From Geobacillus zalihae NBRC 101842 (GTDB lineage Bacteria; Bacillota; Bacilli; Bacillales; Anoxybacillaceae), in contig NZ_BCPV01000039.1 of the NCBI RefSeq assembly GCF_001544135.1, forward strand, positions 1-37,105: a stretch of DNA of 37,105 nt. Reading direction: 5' to 3'. Below are positions 27,240 to 35,550 of this stretch, piece after piece; the stretch's first letter is position 1, and the number at the start of each line of letters is the position of its first letter. The notes beneath the pieces were generated by a model. The model saw only the letters and a list, made by a program, of their open reading frames with translations. It was not told the DNA's origin and did no database searches. A program made the position numbers and the translations under genes.

Positions 27240-28079
27240 ATGGCCGAACCAATCTTGTCGATCGAGGGAGTGTCCTTTCGCTATCCAAATCAATCCGACT
27301 ATGCGGTGCAAAACGTCAGCTTCACGGCCGAGCGCGGGGAGTGGTTAGCGATCGTCGGCCATAACGGATCCGGCAAATCGACCATCGCTCGGATGCTGAT
27401 CGGCTTGCTTCGGCCGGAGCGGGGCGCCATTCGCTTGTTTGGACGCCTTTTGAACGACGCAACCGTTTGGGAGGTGCGCCGCCGCGTCGGCCTTGTGTTC
27501 CAGAACCCGGACAACCAGTTTGTCGGTGCGACCGTGGAAGACGACATCGCTTTTGCCCTTGAAAACAACGGCATTCCGCGCTTGGAAATGGTCGAGCGCA
27601 TTCGCGAGGCCATTCGCCAAGTCCATATGGAGCCGTTTCTCCATTATGAGCCGCACCGGTTGTCTGGGGGGCAAAAACAGCGCGTCGCCATCGCCGGCAT
27701 TTTGGCGCTCCGCCCCGATATGATCATTTTGGATGAAGCGACATCGATGCTTGACCCGCGTGGAAGGGAAGAAGTGCTTGAGACGGTGCGCCGCCTGAAC
27801 CGCCAGCAGCGCATTACCGTCTTGTCAATTACCCATGATTTGGAAGAGGCAGCGAAGGCGGACCGCCTCATTGTGATGAACAAAGGCGAAGTGATGGCAG
27901 AAGGGACGCCGGAGCAAATCTTTCGGCTCGGAAGCAAGCTCGAGCGCATCGGTCTTGATTTGCCGTTTGCCGTGAAAATGGGCAGCCGCTTGCGGGAACG
28001 AGGCATTCCGCTTCGGATTGGGTATTTTACGACAGAGGAGTTGGTCGAGGAGCTATGGACATTGTATTCGAAAAAGTAG
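27240..28079 (+). CDS. ecfA1: ECF transporter ATPase EcfA1
   Basis: ATPase of an energy-coupling factor (group II) transporter importing vitamins or metals with exchangeable S components; 279 residues (B. subtilis YbxA). Walker A GHNGSGKST is at 40-48, Q-loop Q88, signature LSGGQ at 141-145, Walker B MIILDE at 161-166 with catalytic E166, and switch histidine H199. ATG 27240 follows AAGGGG. Its 3' end overlaps ecfA2 by 25 bases. No promoter of its own was recognised after the rplQ terminator. Confidence 0.95.
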   Translation: MAEPILSIEGVSFRYPNQSDYAVQNVSFTAERGEWLAIVGHNGSGKSTIARMLIGLLRPERGAIRLFGRLLNDATVWEVRRRVGLVFQNPDNQFVGATVEDDIAFALENNGIPRLEMVERIREAIRQVHMEPFLHYEPHRLSGGQKQRVAIAGILALRPDMIILDEATSMLDPRGREEVLETVRRLNRQQRITVLSITHDLEEAAKADRLIVMNKGEVMAEGTPEQIFRLGSKLERIGLDLPFAVKMGSRLRERGIPLRIGYFTTEELVEELWTLYSKK

Positions 28080-28924
28080 AGCATGTGTACAACGCCCGTT
28101 CACCGCTTGCCCGTCGGGCGCTCTATGATGTCAATGTCGCCATCCGAAGCGGGGCGTACGTCGCCGTGGTTGGGCATACGGGCTCAGGAAAATCGACTCT
28201 CCTTCAGCATTTAAACGGGTTGCTGCAGCCGACAAGCGGAGCGGTGAAGATCGGCGAAGAGACGATCACGAGCCATAAGCGGCCAAAGCAGCTGAAACCG
28301 CTGCGCAAAAAGGTCGGGGTCGTCTTCCAGTTCCCGGAGCACCAGTTGTTTGAAGAAACGGTGGAGAAAGATATTTGTTTTGGCCCGCTCAATTTTGGCG
28401 TGCCGGAAGACGAGGCGAAGCGGAAGGCGCGGGAGCTCATTAAGCTCGTCGGATTGAGTGAAGACGTATTGGTGAGATCGCCGTTTGATTTGAGCGGAGG
28501 GCAAATGCGGCGCGTCGCCATCGCCGGCGTGCTCGCGCTCGAGCCGGAAGTGCTCGTGCTCGATGAACCGACCGCAGGCCTTGATCCGCGCGGGCGCAAA
28601 GAGATGATGGAGATGTTTTATCGCCTCCATCGGGAAAAGCAGTTGACGACGGTCCTCGTCACCCACAGCATGGAGGACGCCGCCCGGTACGCCGATGAAA
28701 TCATCGTCATGCATGAAGGAACGGTATGGGGCCACGGAACGCCGGAAGAGATCTTTCGAGACGCTGACAAACTGGCTGCCATCGGTTTGAGTGTGCCGGA
28801 AACGGTCAAATTGAAACAGCAGCTCGAAAAGCGGTTCGGCGTTGTCATTCCGTCGCCATGCTTGACGTTGGAACAGACAGCGGAAGCCATCCAGCAATTG
28901 TTCGCCAAAGGTGAGCGTCCATGA
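28055..28924 (+). CDS. ecfA2: ECF transporter ATPase EcfA2
   Basis: Second, non-identical ATPase of the ECF module; 289 residues (B. subtilis YbaE). Walker A GHTGSGKST at 40-48, Q-loop Q92, signature LSGGQ at 146-150, Walker B VLVLDE at 166-171 with E171, and H204. It starts inside ecfA1 (25-base overlap) and overlaps ecfT by four bases, so subunits should be made in fixed ratio. The segment FPEHQLFEETVEKDICFGP is typical of EcfA2-type subunits. Confidence 0.95.
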   Translation: MDIVFEKVEHVYNARSPLARRALYDVNVAIRSGAYVAVVGHTGSGKSTLLQHLNGLLQPTSGAVKIGEETITSHKRPKQLKPLRKKVGVVFQFPEHQLFEETVEKDICFGPLNFGVPEDEAKRKARELIKLVGLSEDVLVRSPFDLSGGQMRRVAIAGVLALEPEVLVLDEPTAGLDPRGRKEMMEMFYRLHREKQLTTVLVTHSMEDAARYADEIIVMHEGTVWGHGTPEEIFRDADKLAAIGLSVPETVKLKQQLEKRFGVVIPSPCLTLEQTAEAIQQLFAKGERP

Positions 28925-29718
28925 CGAATCATTTGATTATCGGCCAATATGTGCCTGGTCATTCCGTCATTCATCGCTTAGACCCGCGCGCCAAACTATT
29001 GATCGTGTTTGCTTACGTCCTGATCGTCTTTTTGGCGAACAATGCGGCGACGTATGCACTGCTGTCGCTGTTTGCGTTTGCCTTTGCAGCGCTGTCTCGC
29101 ATCCCGTTTTCGTTCATTGCCCGCGGCTTGAAACCGATTTTATGGGTCGTTTTGTTTACATTGCTGTTGCATCTATTCATGACGAAAGAAGGAGACGTCA
29201 TCTACCAAATCGGTGCGCTCTCTGTATATGAAGGCGGCATCAAGCAAGGGGTCTTTATTTCCCTAAGGTTTTTGCTCCTTGTATTGATGACGACGATGTT
29301 GACGTTGACGACGACGCCGATTGAAGTGACCGATGGCGTCGAAAGCTTGCTTGGGCCGCTCAAAAAGATGCGCGTTCCTGTCCATGAGCTCGCCTTGATG
29401 ATGGCCATTTCGCTTCGATTCATTCCAACGTTGATGGAAGAGACGGAAAAAATTATGAAAGCACAGGCGGCCCGCGGCGTTGATTTTTCTGGCGGCCGTT
29501 TTTCCGAACGGATGAAAGCCATTGTCTCACTGCTTGTGCCTCTGTTTATCAGCTCGTTCAAACGAGCCGATGAGCTGGCGACAGCCATGGAGGCGCGCGG
29601 CTACCGCGGCGGGGAAGGGCGGACGAAATTCCGCCAGCTCGCTTGGAAGCCGGTGGACACCGTGTTTTTAGCGGCCGTGGCGCTGCTTTTTGCATTGCTT
29701 TGTCTATTACGATCATAG
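28921..29718 (+). CDS. ecfT: ECF transporter transmembrane subunit EcfT
   Basis: Membrane coupling subunit linking the two ATPases to S components; 265 residues with several hydrophobic segments, the clearest at about 26-60, 70-86, 112-132 and 245-262. The two ATPase-coupling Ala-Arg-Gly motifs are at 184-186 (AQAARGVDF) and 225-227 (AMEARGYRGG). ATG 28921 overlaps the ecfA2 stop (ATGA). No S component is encoded nearby, so the module is of the shared type. truA follows after 12 bases. Confidence 0.94.
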   Translation: MTNHLIIGQYVPGHSVIHRLDPRAKLLIVFAYVLIVFLANNAATYALLSLFAFAFAALSRIPFSFIARGLKPILWVVLFTLLLHLFMTKEGDVIYQIGALSVYEGGIKQGVFISLRFLLLVLMTTMLTLTTTPIEVTDGVESLLGPLKKMRVPVHELALMMAISLRFIPTLMEETEKIMKAQAARGVDFSGGRFSERMKAIVSLLVPLFISSFKRADELATAMEARGYRGGEGRTKFRQLAWKPVDTVFLAAVALLFALLCLLRS

Positions 29719-29730
29719 CGGAGGAAGGCC

Positions 29731-30507
29731 ATGACAACACGGATCAAATGCATCATTGCCTATGATGGCACCCACTTTTCCGGCTACCAAATCCAGCCGG
29801 GAAAGCGGACGGTGCAAGGCGAGTTTGAGGAAGTGCTTCGGCGGATGCATAAAGGGACAAAAGTGCGTGTGGCGGCTTCGGGAAGGACGGATGCCGGCGT
29901 TCATGCCTATGGCCAAGTGATCCACTTTGATACGTCGCTTTCCCTTTCCTCGGAGCAGTGGAAAAAGGCGTTGAACGCCCAGCTGCCGGATGATATCGTC
30001 GTTCGCTTTGTACAGGAGGCCGATGCAGACTTCCACGCCCGTTTTTCGGCGAAAGCGAAAGAATACCGCTATAAAGTATGGACGGCTGCCGAGCGCGACG
30101 TGTTTCGCCGCCATTATTGCGCATGGCATCCATATTCGCTTCATATCAGCGCGATGAACGAGGCGCTTGGTTTGCTTCATGGAACGCACGATTTTACAAG
30201 CTTTTGTTCCGCCAAAACGTCGATCGAAGACCGGGTGCGCACCATGTATCGGGCTGAAGTGAAGGCCGACGGCCCGATGCTCGAGTTTCGGTTTGTCGGC
30301 AGCGGCTTTTTATACAACATGGTGCGCATTATCGTTGGCACGGTGTTGGAGATCGGTCAAGGGAAGCGTTCTCCCGCCGACATTTCGATGTTGCTTGCGG
30401 CGAAAGATCGGCGCCTCGCGGGTCCAACCGCGCCGGCCGAAGGGCTGTATTTATGGCGCGTATACTATGAGGATGAATGTTTGGACCACTCATTGGCGTA
30501 CGGCTGA
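29731..30507 (+). CDS. truA: tRNA pseudouridine(38-40) synthase TruA
   Basis: Converts uridines 38-40 in the anticodon arm of many tRNAs to pseudouridine; 258 residues. The catalytic aspartate is D54 in [13 protein letters not shown]. The segments [12 protein letters not shown] and [17 protein letters not shown] are conserved. The ATG at 29731 follows GCGGAGGAAG, 12 bases after ecfT, so it is probably co-transcribed. A 179-base gap with a promoter and leader leads to rplM. Confidence 0.96.
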   Translation: MTTRIKCIIAYDGTHFSGYQIQPGKRTVQGEFEEVLRRMHKGTKVRVAASGRTDAGVHAYGQVIHFDTSLSLSSEQWKKALNAQLPDDIVVRFVQEADADFHARFSAKAKEYRYKVWTAAERDVFRRHYCAWHPYSLHISAMNEALGLLHGTHDFTSFCSAKTSIEDRVRTMYRAEVKADGPMLEFRFVGSGFLYNMVRIIVGTVLEIGQGKRSPADISMLLAAKDRRLAGPTAPAEGLYLWRVYYEDECLDHSLAYG

Positions 30508-30556
30508 TGGTTTTCCCCCGGCTTTTTAAGATAACGAGTCCTTGTGTAACATCTTC

Positions 30557-30585
30557 TTGACATTGGCGCGCCGGCAAGCTATTAT
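30557..30585 (+). promoter_or_regulatory. Sigma-A promoter of rplM-rpsI
   Basis: A perfect TTGACA (30557-30562), a 17-base spacer and TATTAT (30580-30585). It separates rplM-rpsI from the ecf-truA operon and would give a leader of about 95 bases. Confidence 0.8.
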
Positions 30586-30605
30586 ATCATATGGCATGTA
30601 TTTTC

Positions 30606-30632
30606 CACGATTAGCCCCGGACCATAATCGTG
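30606..30632 (+). promoter_or_regulatory. L13-type leader hairpin
   Basis: CACGATTA (30606-30613) and TAATCGTG (30625-30632) form a perfect 8-bp stem with an 11-base loop, followed by an AU-rich stretch and the rplM ribosome binding site. Position and form agree with the L13 leader known upstream of rplM in Firmicutes, thought to mediate autoregulation; the match was not tested against a covariance model. Confidence 0.6.
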
Positions 30633-30686
30633 TTGAAATAAACGACCATTTGTTTGTTCATTTTTTTATTTTAGGAGGGAACTGCA

Positions 30687-31124
30687 TTGCGTACGACTTA
30701 TATGGCGAAACCGAATGAAGTAGAGCGTAAATGGTACGTTGTCGACGCAGCTGGCAAAACGTTAGGCCGCTTAGCCAGCGAAGTAGCGGCGCTGTTGCGC
30801 GGCAAACATAAACCGACGTTCACTCCGCATGTTGACTGCGGAGATCACGTCATCGTCATCAATGCGGACAAAGTTGAACTGACTGGGAAAAAGTTGACGA
30901 AAAAACTGTACTATCGCCACAGCTTATATCCGGGTGGCTTAAAAGTAAGAACAGCGCTGGAAATGCGTACGAACTACCCGGAACAAATGATCGAACGTGC
31001 GGTGCGCGGCATGCTTCCAAAAGGCAGCCTCGGCCGGCAAATGTTCAAAAAGTTGCACGTTTACCGTGGAAGCGAACATCCGCATCAAGCACAAAAACCA
31101 GAAGTGTATGAACTTCGCGGATAA
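30687..31124 (+). CDS. rplM: 50S ribosomal protein L13
   Basis: L13, an early 23S binder; 145 residues. The start codon is TTG at 30687, giving [16 protein letters not shown], in line with Bacillus MRTTPMA, behind TAGGAGGGA; the ATG five codons later is too far from the ribosome binding site. The segments [15 protein letters not shown] and [16 protein letters not shown] are conserved. rpsI follows after 20 bases. Confidence 0.97.
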   Translation: MRTTYMAKPNEVERKWYVVDAAGKTLGRLASEVAALLRGKHKPTFTPHVDCGDHVIVINADKVELTGKKLTKKLYYRHSLYPGGLKVRTALEMRTNYPEQMIERAVRGMLPKGSLGRQMFKKLHVYRGSEHPHQAQKPEVYELRG

Positions 31125-31144
31125 TCATAAGGGAGGGTATGATT

Positions 31145-31537
31145 TTGGCACAAGTACAATATTACGGCACAGGTCGTCGCAAAAGCTCGGTCGCCCGTGT
31201 CCGCCTTGTCCCGGGCGATGGCCGCATCATTGTCAATAAGCGTGACATTCGCGAGTACATCCCGACGGAAGCGCTCATCGAAATGGTCAAACAGCCGCTC
31301 GTATTGACGGAAACGCTTGGCAGCTACGACGTTTTGGTGAATGTCCAAGGCGGCGGATTTGCCGGCCAAGCCGGTGCGATTCGCCATGGCATCGCCCGTG
31401 CGTTGCTTGAAGTCGATCCGGAGTTCCGCACGGTGCTGAAACGGGCCGGTTTGCTGACGCGCGATGCTCGCGTTAAAGAACGCAAAAAATACGGGCTCAA
31501 AGGCGCCCGCCGCGCTCCGCAATTCTCGAAACGTTAA
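31145..31537 (+). CDS. rpsI: 30S ribosomal protein S9
   Basis: S9, whose C-terminal tail reaches P-site tRNA; 130 residues. The start is TTG 31145 ([15 protein letters not shown]), eight bases after GGGAGG (31131-31136). The in-frame ATG at 31139 is only two bases from that site and adds two unconserved residues, so it is rejected. The C-terminus [11 protein letters not shown] is invariant. A strong terminator follows. Confidence 0.96.
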
Positions 31538-31551
31538 TCGCGTGATGTTCC

Positions 31552-31578
31552 AACCCAGCCGATTTGGCTGGGTTTTTT
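31552..31578 (+). terminator. Intrinsic terminator after rpsI
   Basis: AACCCAGCC (31552-31560) pairs perfectly with GGCTGGGTT (31566-31574) around GATTT, followed by a T-run to 31578. Confidence 0.92.
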
Positions 31579-31656
31579 GCTTATTTCTGCCTTTCGCCCG
31601 CGCGTATGATTGTGAGCGATCGTTAGACACTACATCGTAAAGGAGCGTGAAAGACG

Positions 31657-32097
31657 ATGACAGTCATCACTTCATTGGCGGAAAAAAGGCAGGAAAAGCA
31701 GCTTCGCTATGAACGGAACATGTTGCGCGAACTGTCGCTTGAGAAATTACGGACCAAAGCGCTTGAGCACTTTGTTCCGTTTTATACGGCGTATCGGATG
31801 TTCCCATCCGTTGTGGAGGAAGGCTGCATTGATCTGGCCATTGAAGCGTATTTGCTCGGCGCTCGCTACAGCCGATTCGGCTATTATGGGGAGCCTGCGG
31901 CCAGCGTACGCTGTCGATGTGCTCAAGAAGAAAAATATTTGATCGATACGCTGTTTGATTTTCTTTGCTTTTGGGGCAATATCGACAACGATTTCCTCAG
32001 CCAGTCGCTGTATGACGCGTGTGAACAATATATCGGCAACTGGTGGACGGAAGGATTTGAGCGGGGCAAAAAACGGCATCGTCTAAAACTTCGCTGA
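31657..32097 (+). CDS. ybaK: DUF2521 family protein (YbaK)
   Basis: A 146-residue protein of unknown function, orthologous by position and pattern to B. subtilis YbaK between rpsI and cwlD. It has a charged N-terminus (SLAEKRQEKQLRYERN), a helical middle rich in aromatics, and a basic tail ERGKKRHRLKLR. No signal peptide, membrane segment or catalytic motif is seen. ATG 31657 follows AAAGGAGCG. A TATGAT box at 31605 could be a -10 but lacks a convincing -35. It may be co-expressed with cwlD, 66 bases on, since no terminator separates them. Confidence 0.85.
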   Translation: MTVITSLAEKRQEKQLRYERNMLRELSLEKLRTKALEHFVPFYTAYRMFPSVVEEGCIDLAIEAYLLGARYSRFGYYGEPAASVRCRCAQEEKYLIDTLFDFLCFWGNIDNDFLSQSLYDACEQYIGNWWTEGFERGKKRHRLKLR

Positions 32098-32102
32098 ATG
32101 AG

Positions 32103-32131
32103 TTCTATTCCCGCGCCTTGTCCCATATAAG
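32103..32131 (+). promoter_or_regulatory. Possible sigma-E promoter of cwlD
   Basis: TTCTATT (32103-32109), a 14-base spacer and CATATAAG (32124-32131) resemble the sigma-E pattern (KMATATT, CATACAHT) with two mismatches in each box. cwlD is known to be expressed by sporulation sigma factors in B. subtilis. Weak by sequence alone. Confidence 0.35.
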
Positions 32132-32163
32132 ATAGAGAAGGGAAACGTGCGGGAGGAGAAACA

Positions 32164-32880
32164 ATGAAAGAAAAATGGAAGTGGCTGGTCGCTTTTGCTG
32201 CCGTCGCCCTTATGAGCACTTTGCTATTTCCGTCTTTATTTTCCGATTTGACATCAACAAAACCATGGAATCTCCCATTATCGGGGAGAATCATCGTATT
32301 GGACCCCGGCCATGGTGGGCCGGACGGCGGCGCCGTCGGTGGTGAGGCGGTGGAAAAGGACATCGCGCTCAACGTGGCGAAAAAGCTGCGCGATTATCTG
32401 CAGCAGCAAGGGGCGCTCGTCCTGATGACGCGCGAGACGGATCGGGACTTGGCCAGCCCGTCCACACGCGGCTACAGCCGACGGAAAACGGAGGATTTGC
32501 TCGAACGAACGGCTTTCGTCAATCGATCGAATGCCGATCTTTTCATCAGCATCCATCTCAACGCCATCCCGTCGCCGCGTTGGCGAGGGGCGCAGACGTT
32601 TTATTACGGGTCTTTCATCGAAAACGAGCGGCTGGCGAGATTTATCCAAGCGGAATTGCGGCGCAATTTGGAGAACACCCATCGACTGGCAAAAATGATT
32701 GATACCGTCTATTTGCTCAAGCATGCAAAAATCCCCGGCGCGCTTGTCGAGGTTGGGTTTTTGTCGAATCCCGATGAGCGAGAGCTGCTTGTGTCTGATG
32801 GCTACCAAACGAAGCTGGCCGCCTCGATTTATAAAGGAGTGCTCCGCTACTTTTCCAATGAACATACGCCTCGCGAGTAG
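32164..32880 (+). CDS. cwlD: Spore cortex N-acetylmuramoyl-L-alanine amidase CwlD
   Basis: Amidase_3-type zinc enzyme that strips peptide side chains from muramic acid, the first step toward muramic delta-lactam in spore cortex, acting with PdaA in B. subtilis. Length 238. A hydrophobic N-terminal segment (residues 7-26) serves as signal or anchor. Zinc ligands are H50 (LDPGHGGPDGG), E64 and H131 (SIHLNA), and the catalytic glutamate is E196 (GALVEVGFLSN). ATG 32164 follows GGGAGGAG. The stop codon lies in the loop of a terminator hairpin. Confidence 0.94.
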   Translation: MKEKWKWLVAFAAVALMSTLLFPSLFSDLTSTKPWNLPLSGRIIVLDPGHGGPDGGAVGGEAVEKDIALNVAKKLRDYLQQQGALVLMTRETDRDLASPSTRGYSRRKTEDLLERTAFVNRSNADLFISIHLNAIPSPRWRGAQTFYYGSFIENERLARFIQAELRRNLENTHRLAKMIDTVYLLKHAKIPGALVEVGFLSNPDERELLVSDGYQTKLAASIYKGVLRYFSNEHTPRE

Positions 32881-32892
32881 CGGGGATTTTTT
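32869..32892 (+). terminator. Terminator overlapping the cwlD stop
   Basis: CCTCGC (32869-32874) pairs with GCGGGG (32880-32885), one T-G wobble, around a loop holding most of the stop codon, followed by six Ts (32887-32892). Confidence 0.75.
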
Positions 32893-32938
32893 AAGGTCGG
32901 AACAGAGGAGACAGATAGCCGACCGGCCTTGTTTCGCC

Positions 32939-32964
32939 AAAAGGAATTCGAAATTCCCCTTTTT
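32939..32964 (+). terminator. Possible second hairpin terminator after cwlD
   Basis: GGAATT (32943-32948) pairs with AATTCC (32952-32957) around CGA, with flanking A-run and T-run (32960-32964). The stem is AT-rich, so a weak call. Confidence 0.35.
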
Positions 32965-33018
32965 CAACCGCGGGGACGTGCGGGAGCAAGTCAAACATGG
33001 CGGCCGTCTGCCGATTTA

Positions 33019-33027
33019 TGGTATGAT
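33019..33027 (+). promoter_or_regulatory. Extended -10 promoter of salA
   Basis: TGG followed by TATGAT (33022-33027), an extended -10 element without a recognisable -35 at the right distance. It lies 46 bases before the salA start. Confidence 0.45.
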
Positions 33028-33073
33028 AACACATAGAAATGACCATTGATTTGCAAAAGGGTTGGTGAATACG

Positions 33074-34090
33074 ATGTTGACGGAAACTGAAGTGCGCGCC
33101 ATTCTTGAAAAGATGAAAGATCCCTTTTTAAACAAAACGTTTAAAGAGACGAATGCCATTCAAGAAATCAAAATTAAGGAAGAGAAAAACCATGTCAGCG
33201 TGAAAATCGCGCTCGCCAAAACCGGAACGCCCGAGCAGCTTCGCGTGCAAACGGCGATCGTCGAGCAGCTGAAAGATGCGGGTGCTGCAACGGTCGGGCT
33301 GCGGTTCGCCGAACTGCCGCGCGATGTGGTGGAGAAATATAGCGAAAACAAGCAAAAAACGACGTATATCGCCATTGCTAGCGGCAAAGGTGGTGTCGGC
33401 AAGTCGACCGTTTCTGTCAATTTGGCGGTGGCGCTCGCCCGGCTCGGCAAAAAAGTCGGGTTGATTGACGCGGACATTTACGGGTTCAGTGTTCCGGACA
33501 TGATGGGAATCACCGAGCGCCCGACGGTGAGGGGCGACAAAATCATCCCGGTCGAACGGTTTGGCGTAAAAGTCATTTCGATGGCCTTTTTCGTCGAGGA
33601 TAACGCCCCGGTCATTTGGCGCGGCCCGATGCTTGGGAAAATGTTGAACAACTTTTTCAAAGAGGTCGAATGGGGAGACTTGGATTACTTGCTGCTTGAC
33701 TTGCCGCCTGGTACGGGCGACGTCGCCTTGGACGTCCATACGCTCTTGCCGTCGTGCAAAGAAATTATCGTCACGACTCCGCATCCGACCGCTGCGTTTG
33801 TCGCTGCCCGCGCTGGGGCAATGGCGTTGCGCACCGAACATGAAATTATCGGCGTGATCGAAAATATGTCGTACTACGAGAGCCGGAAAACAGGGGAGCG
33901 GGAGTATGTCTTCGGCAAGGGTGGCGGAGAAAAGCTGGCCAAAGAGCTGCAAACCGAGCTGTTAGGGCAGCTGCCGCTTCAGCAGCCGGATTGGAACGAC
34001 GACGACTTCGCTCCGTCCGTTTACGCAGAAGATCATCCGATCGGGAAAATTTATATGGATATCGCCCGCAAAATCGTTGCGAAATATTAA
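33074..34090 (+). CDS. salA: Mrp/NBP35-family P-loop ATPase SalA
   Basis: Mrp-family ATPase; the B. subtilis orthologue SalA (YbaL) acts as a regulator that raises exoprotease expression by repressing scoC. Length 338. An N-terminal DUF59-like domain (about 1-90) precedes the deviant Walker A GKGGVGKST at 104-112, followed by DADIYGFSVPDMMGI and LDLPPGTGDVALD. No C-terminal CxxC pair, used by Fe-S carrier Mrp proteins, is seen. ATG 33074 is chosen by similarity to B. subtilis; TTG 33062 and GTG 33065 in frame are alternatives because the ribosome binding site is weak. Confidence 0.92.
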   Translation: MLTETEVRAILEKMKDPFLNKTFKETNAIQEIKIKEEKNHVSVKIALAKTGTPEQLRVQTAIVEQLKDAGAATVGLRFAELPRDVVEKYSENKQKTTYIAIASGKGGVGKSTVSVNLAVALARLGKKVGLIDADIYGFSVPDMMGITERPTVRGDKIIPVERFGVKVISMAFFVEDNAPVIWRGPMLGKMLNNFFKEVEWGDLDYLLLDLPPGTGDVALDVHTLLPSCKEIIVTTPHPTAAFVAARAGAMALRTEHEIIGVIENMSYYESRKTGEREYVFGKGGGEKLAKELQTELLGQLPLQQPDWNDDDFAPSVYAEDHPIGKIYMDIARKIVAKY

Positions 34091-34100
34091 TCGGTTTCAC

Positions 34101-34168
34101 AAAAAGCGTCCGATGGCGAGAAACCGCCGATTAGAGCGTTGGCGGTTTTCAGCGCACGGACGCTTTTT
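34101..34168. terminator. Bidirectional terminator between salA and gerD
   Basis: Outer stem AAAAAGCGTCCG (34101-34112) / CGGACGCTTTTT (34157-34168), perfect over 12 bp, with an inner GAAACCGCC/GGCGGTTTTC stem. The A-run on one side and T-run on the other let it stop transcription of both convergent genes. Confidence 0.85.
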
Positions 34169-34174
34169 GCTTGA

Positions 34175-34801
34175 TTAACCTCCTCCGCCTTGTTGGTTGC
34201 CGGTGCTTTCTTCTCCCTCTCCCCCTTCCCCTCCGCCTTCTTCTTGTTTTTCTCCGCCTTGCTGAACCTTTTCAGCTGCTTTCATCAACATATCTTGAAT
34301 TTTCGCCTGATACAGCGGGCTGTTCAACGTTTCCGTGATCACCTTTTGCAAATGCTGGCGGAACTCTTTGCTTTTTAAGACATCGACCATGGCTTTTTCC
34401 ATTTCTGGATCTTTTAAAATATCGATCATCAGCGCCTGGTAATCGGGATCTTTCATGAGCGCCTTCATCATTTTTTCATGTTCTGCTTGCAGCCCTTTGG
34501 CAAAACTTTCAGCGAATTTCGGGTCTTTTAACGCACTTTCCCAGAACTTTTTTCCTTGATCGGATGTCAGCATTTGTTGCAGCGTTTCTTTTACAGCTTT
34601 TTGATCTATGACTAGTTGCTGCTTCATCTGATCTTCCGACATAATATCTTGAATCGCCTTTTTCCCCTCGTCGGTTTTTAAAATGTCAACAACCATCTTT
34701 TTCGTTTCGTCATAATCCGGGGGAGGGGGGCTGATTTCTTGAGGGGCACAGGAACCAAGAACGAGAAAACTGAGCAAGAGGAGCGGTAGGCATTTGTTCA
34801 T
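34175..34801 (-). CDS. gerD: Spore germination lipoprotein GerD
   Basis: Inner-spore-membrane lipoprotein needed for clustering of nutrient germinant receptors; 208 residues. The start is the ATG at 34801 (MNKCLPLLLLSFLVLGSC) behind AAAGGAG; an upstream in-frame start at 34834 would displace the signal. The lipobox LGSC places the lipidated cysteine at residue 18. The middle is long helical charged sequence with repeated acidic-basic runs, fitting the trimeric rod known for this family. The C-terminus is a Gly/Glu/Gln-rich tail, probably disordered. A sigma-G-type promoter lies upstream. Confidence 0.93.
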   Translation of the reverse strand: MNKCLPLLLLSFLVLGSCAPQEISPPPPDYDETKKMVVDILKTDEGKKAIQDIMSEDQMKQQLVIDQKAVKETLQQMLTSDQGKKFWESALKDPKFAESFAKGLQAEHEKMMKALMKDPDYQALMIDILKDPEMEKAMVDVLKSKEFRQHLQKVITETLNSPLYQAKIQDMLMKAAEKVQQGGEKQEEGGGEGGEGEESTGNQQGGGG

Positions 34802-34837
34802 GAAAGTGAGCTCCTTTCTGCAAAAATCCCTCACCCT

Positions 34838-34866
34838 TAATATGAATGTTGGCGAAAAAAATATAC
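34838..34866 (-). promoter_or_regulatory. Sigma-G-type promoter of gerD
   Basis: On the minus strand: GTATA (34866-34862), a 17-base spacer and CATATTA (34844-34838). Both match the forespore sigma-G consensus (GHATR and CATNNTA) without mismatch. gerD is a known sigma-G gene in B. subtilis. Confidence 0.7.
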
Positions 34867-34903
34867 ATGGGGGAGATCGGAGCTGGCTTTTTCACAAGGG
34901 CGC

Positions 34904-34912
34904 TGGTAAAAT
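34904..34912 (+). promoter_or_regulatory. Extended -10 promoter of kbaA
   Basis: TGG followed by TAAAAT (34907-34912), with a poor -35 (TGGCTT at 34884). It lies 38 bases before the kbaA start, divergent from the gerD promoter. Confidence 0.45.
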
Positions 34913-34950
34913 GGTAAGCGGGTTATGCTGAAATGATGGAGGATGAAGCT

Positions 34951-35550
34951 GTGAACAGCCGCAAATGGGTGCGTTTATTTTTATCGACGCTGCTGATCGG
35001 CGGCATCGCCACGGCGGCCGTCGGCATTGTTTTCAACTGGGAAGAATTCGGGCGCTTGCTGTTGCGCCTGGAAATGGTCGAATTTATGGCTGTTTTGTTA
35101 TGGCATATCGGTGTTGGCTTTATTTTCAGCGTCATCAGTCAGGCGGGGTTTTTTGCTTATTTAACCGTCCACCGGTTCGGGCTTGGCATCTTCCGTTCGC
35201 TATGGAACGCTGTGCAGGTTGTTTTGATCATGTTCGTGCTGTTCGATTTAGTGTATTTCCGCTACATGGCGTTTGCGGACAAGGGCGATTCAATCATTCC
35301 GTATCTATTGACCGCATTGTTCATTTTGGTGGTTGGTCTCGTTGTTGCCTACGTCAAGAGCGCACAGACGAACAAAGGGGCGTTCGTTCCGGCTTTGTTC
35401 TTTATGGTCGTCGTTACGGTCATTGAATGGTTTCCCGTGTTGCGCATCAACGACCGTGATTGGCTGTATTTGATGTTGATTCCTTTATTAGTATGCAATG
35501 CATACCAGCTTCTTATACTGCATAAATTGACAGGCGGCGCGAAACAATAA
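34951..35550 (+). CDS. kbaA: KinB-signalling pathway membrane protein KbaA
   Basis: Integral membrane protein required for activation of sensor kinase KinB at the start of sporulation. The start is GTG 34951 (MNSRKWVRLFLSTLLIGG), eight bases after GGAGG (34938-34942); an ATG at 34933 lies before that site and is rejected. Length 199, about the same as B. subtilis KbaA. Six hydrophobic segments can be drawn (about 8-26, 40-66, 82-102, 113-135, 145-162, 170-190). The segment YLTVHRFGLGIFRSLWNAVQ is strongly conserved with B. subtilis from memory. Confidence 0.92.
   Translation: MNSRKWVRLFLSTLLIGGIATAAVGIVFNWEEFGRLLLRLEMVEFMAVLLWHIGVGFIFSVISQAGFFAYLTVHRFGLGIFRSLWNAVQVVLIMFVLFDLVYFRYMAFADKGDSIIPYLLTALFILVVGLVVAYVKSAQTNKGAFVPALFFMVVVTVIEWFPVLRINDRDWLYLMLIPLLVCNAYQLLILHKLTGGAKQ

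Noticed and set aside
28911-29231. 106-codon ORF overlapping ecfT in another frame
   Set aside because: ecfT is clearly the real gene, with its Ala-Arg-Gly motifs and an ATGA overlap to ecfA2.
31139-31144. ATG start for rpsI two codons upstream of the TTG
   Set aside because: Only two bases from the Shine-Dalgarno and not conserved; TTG 31145 gives the family N-terminus.
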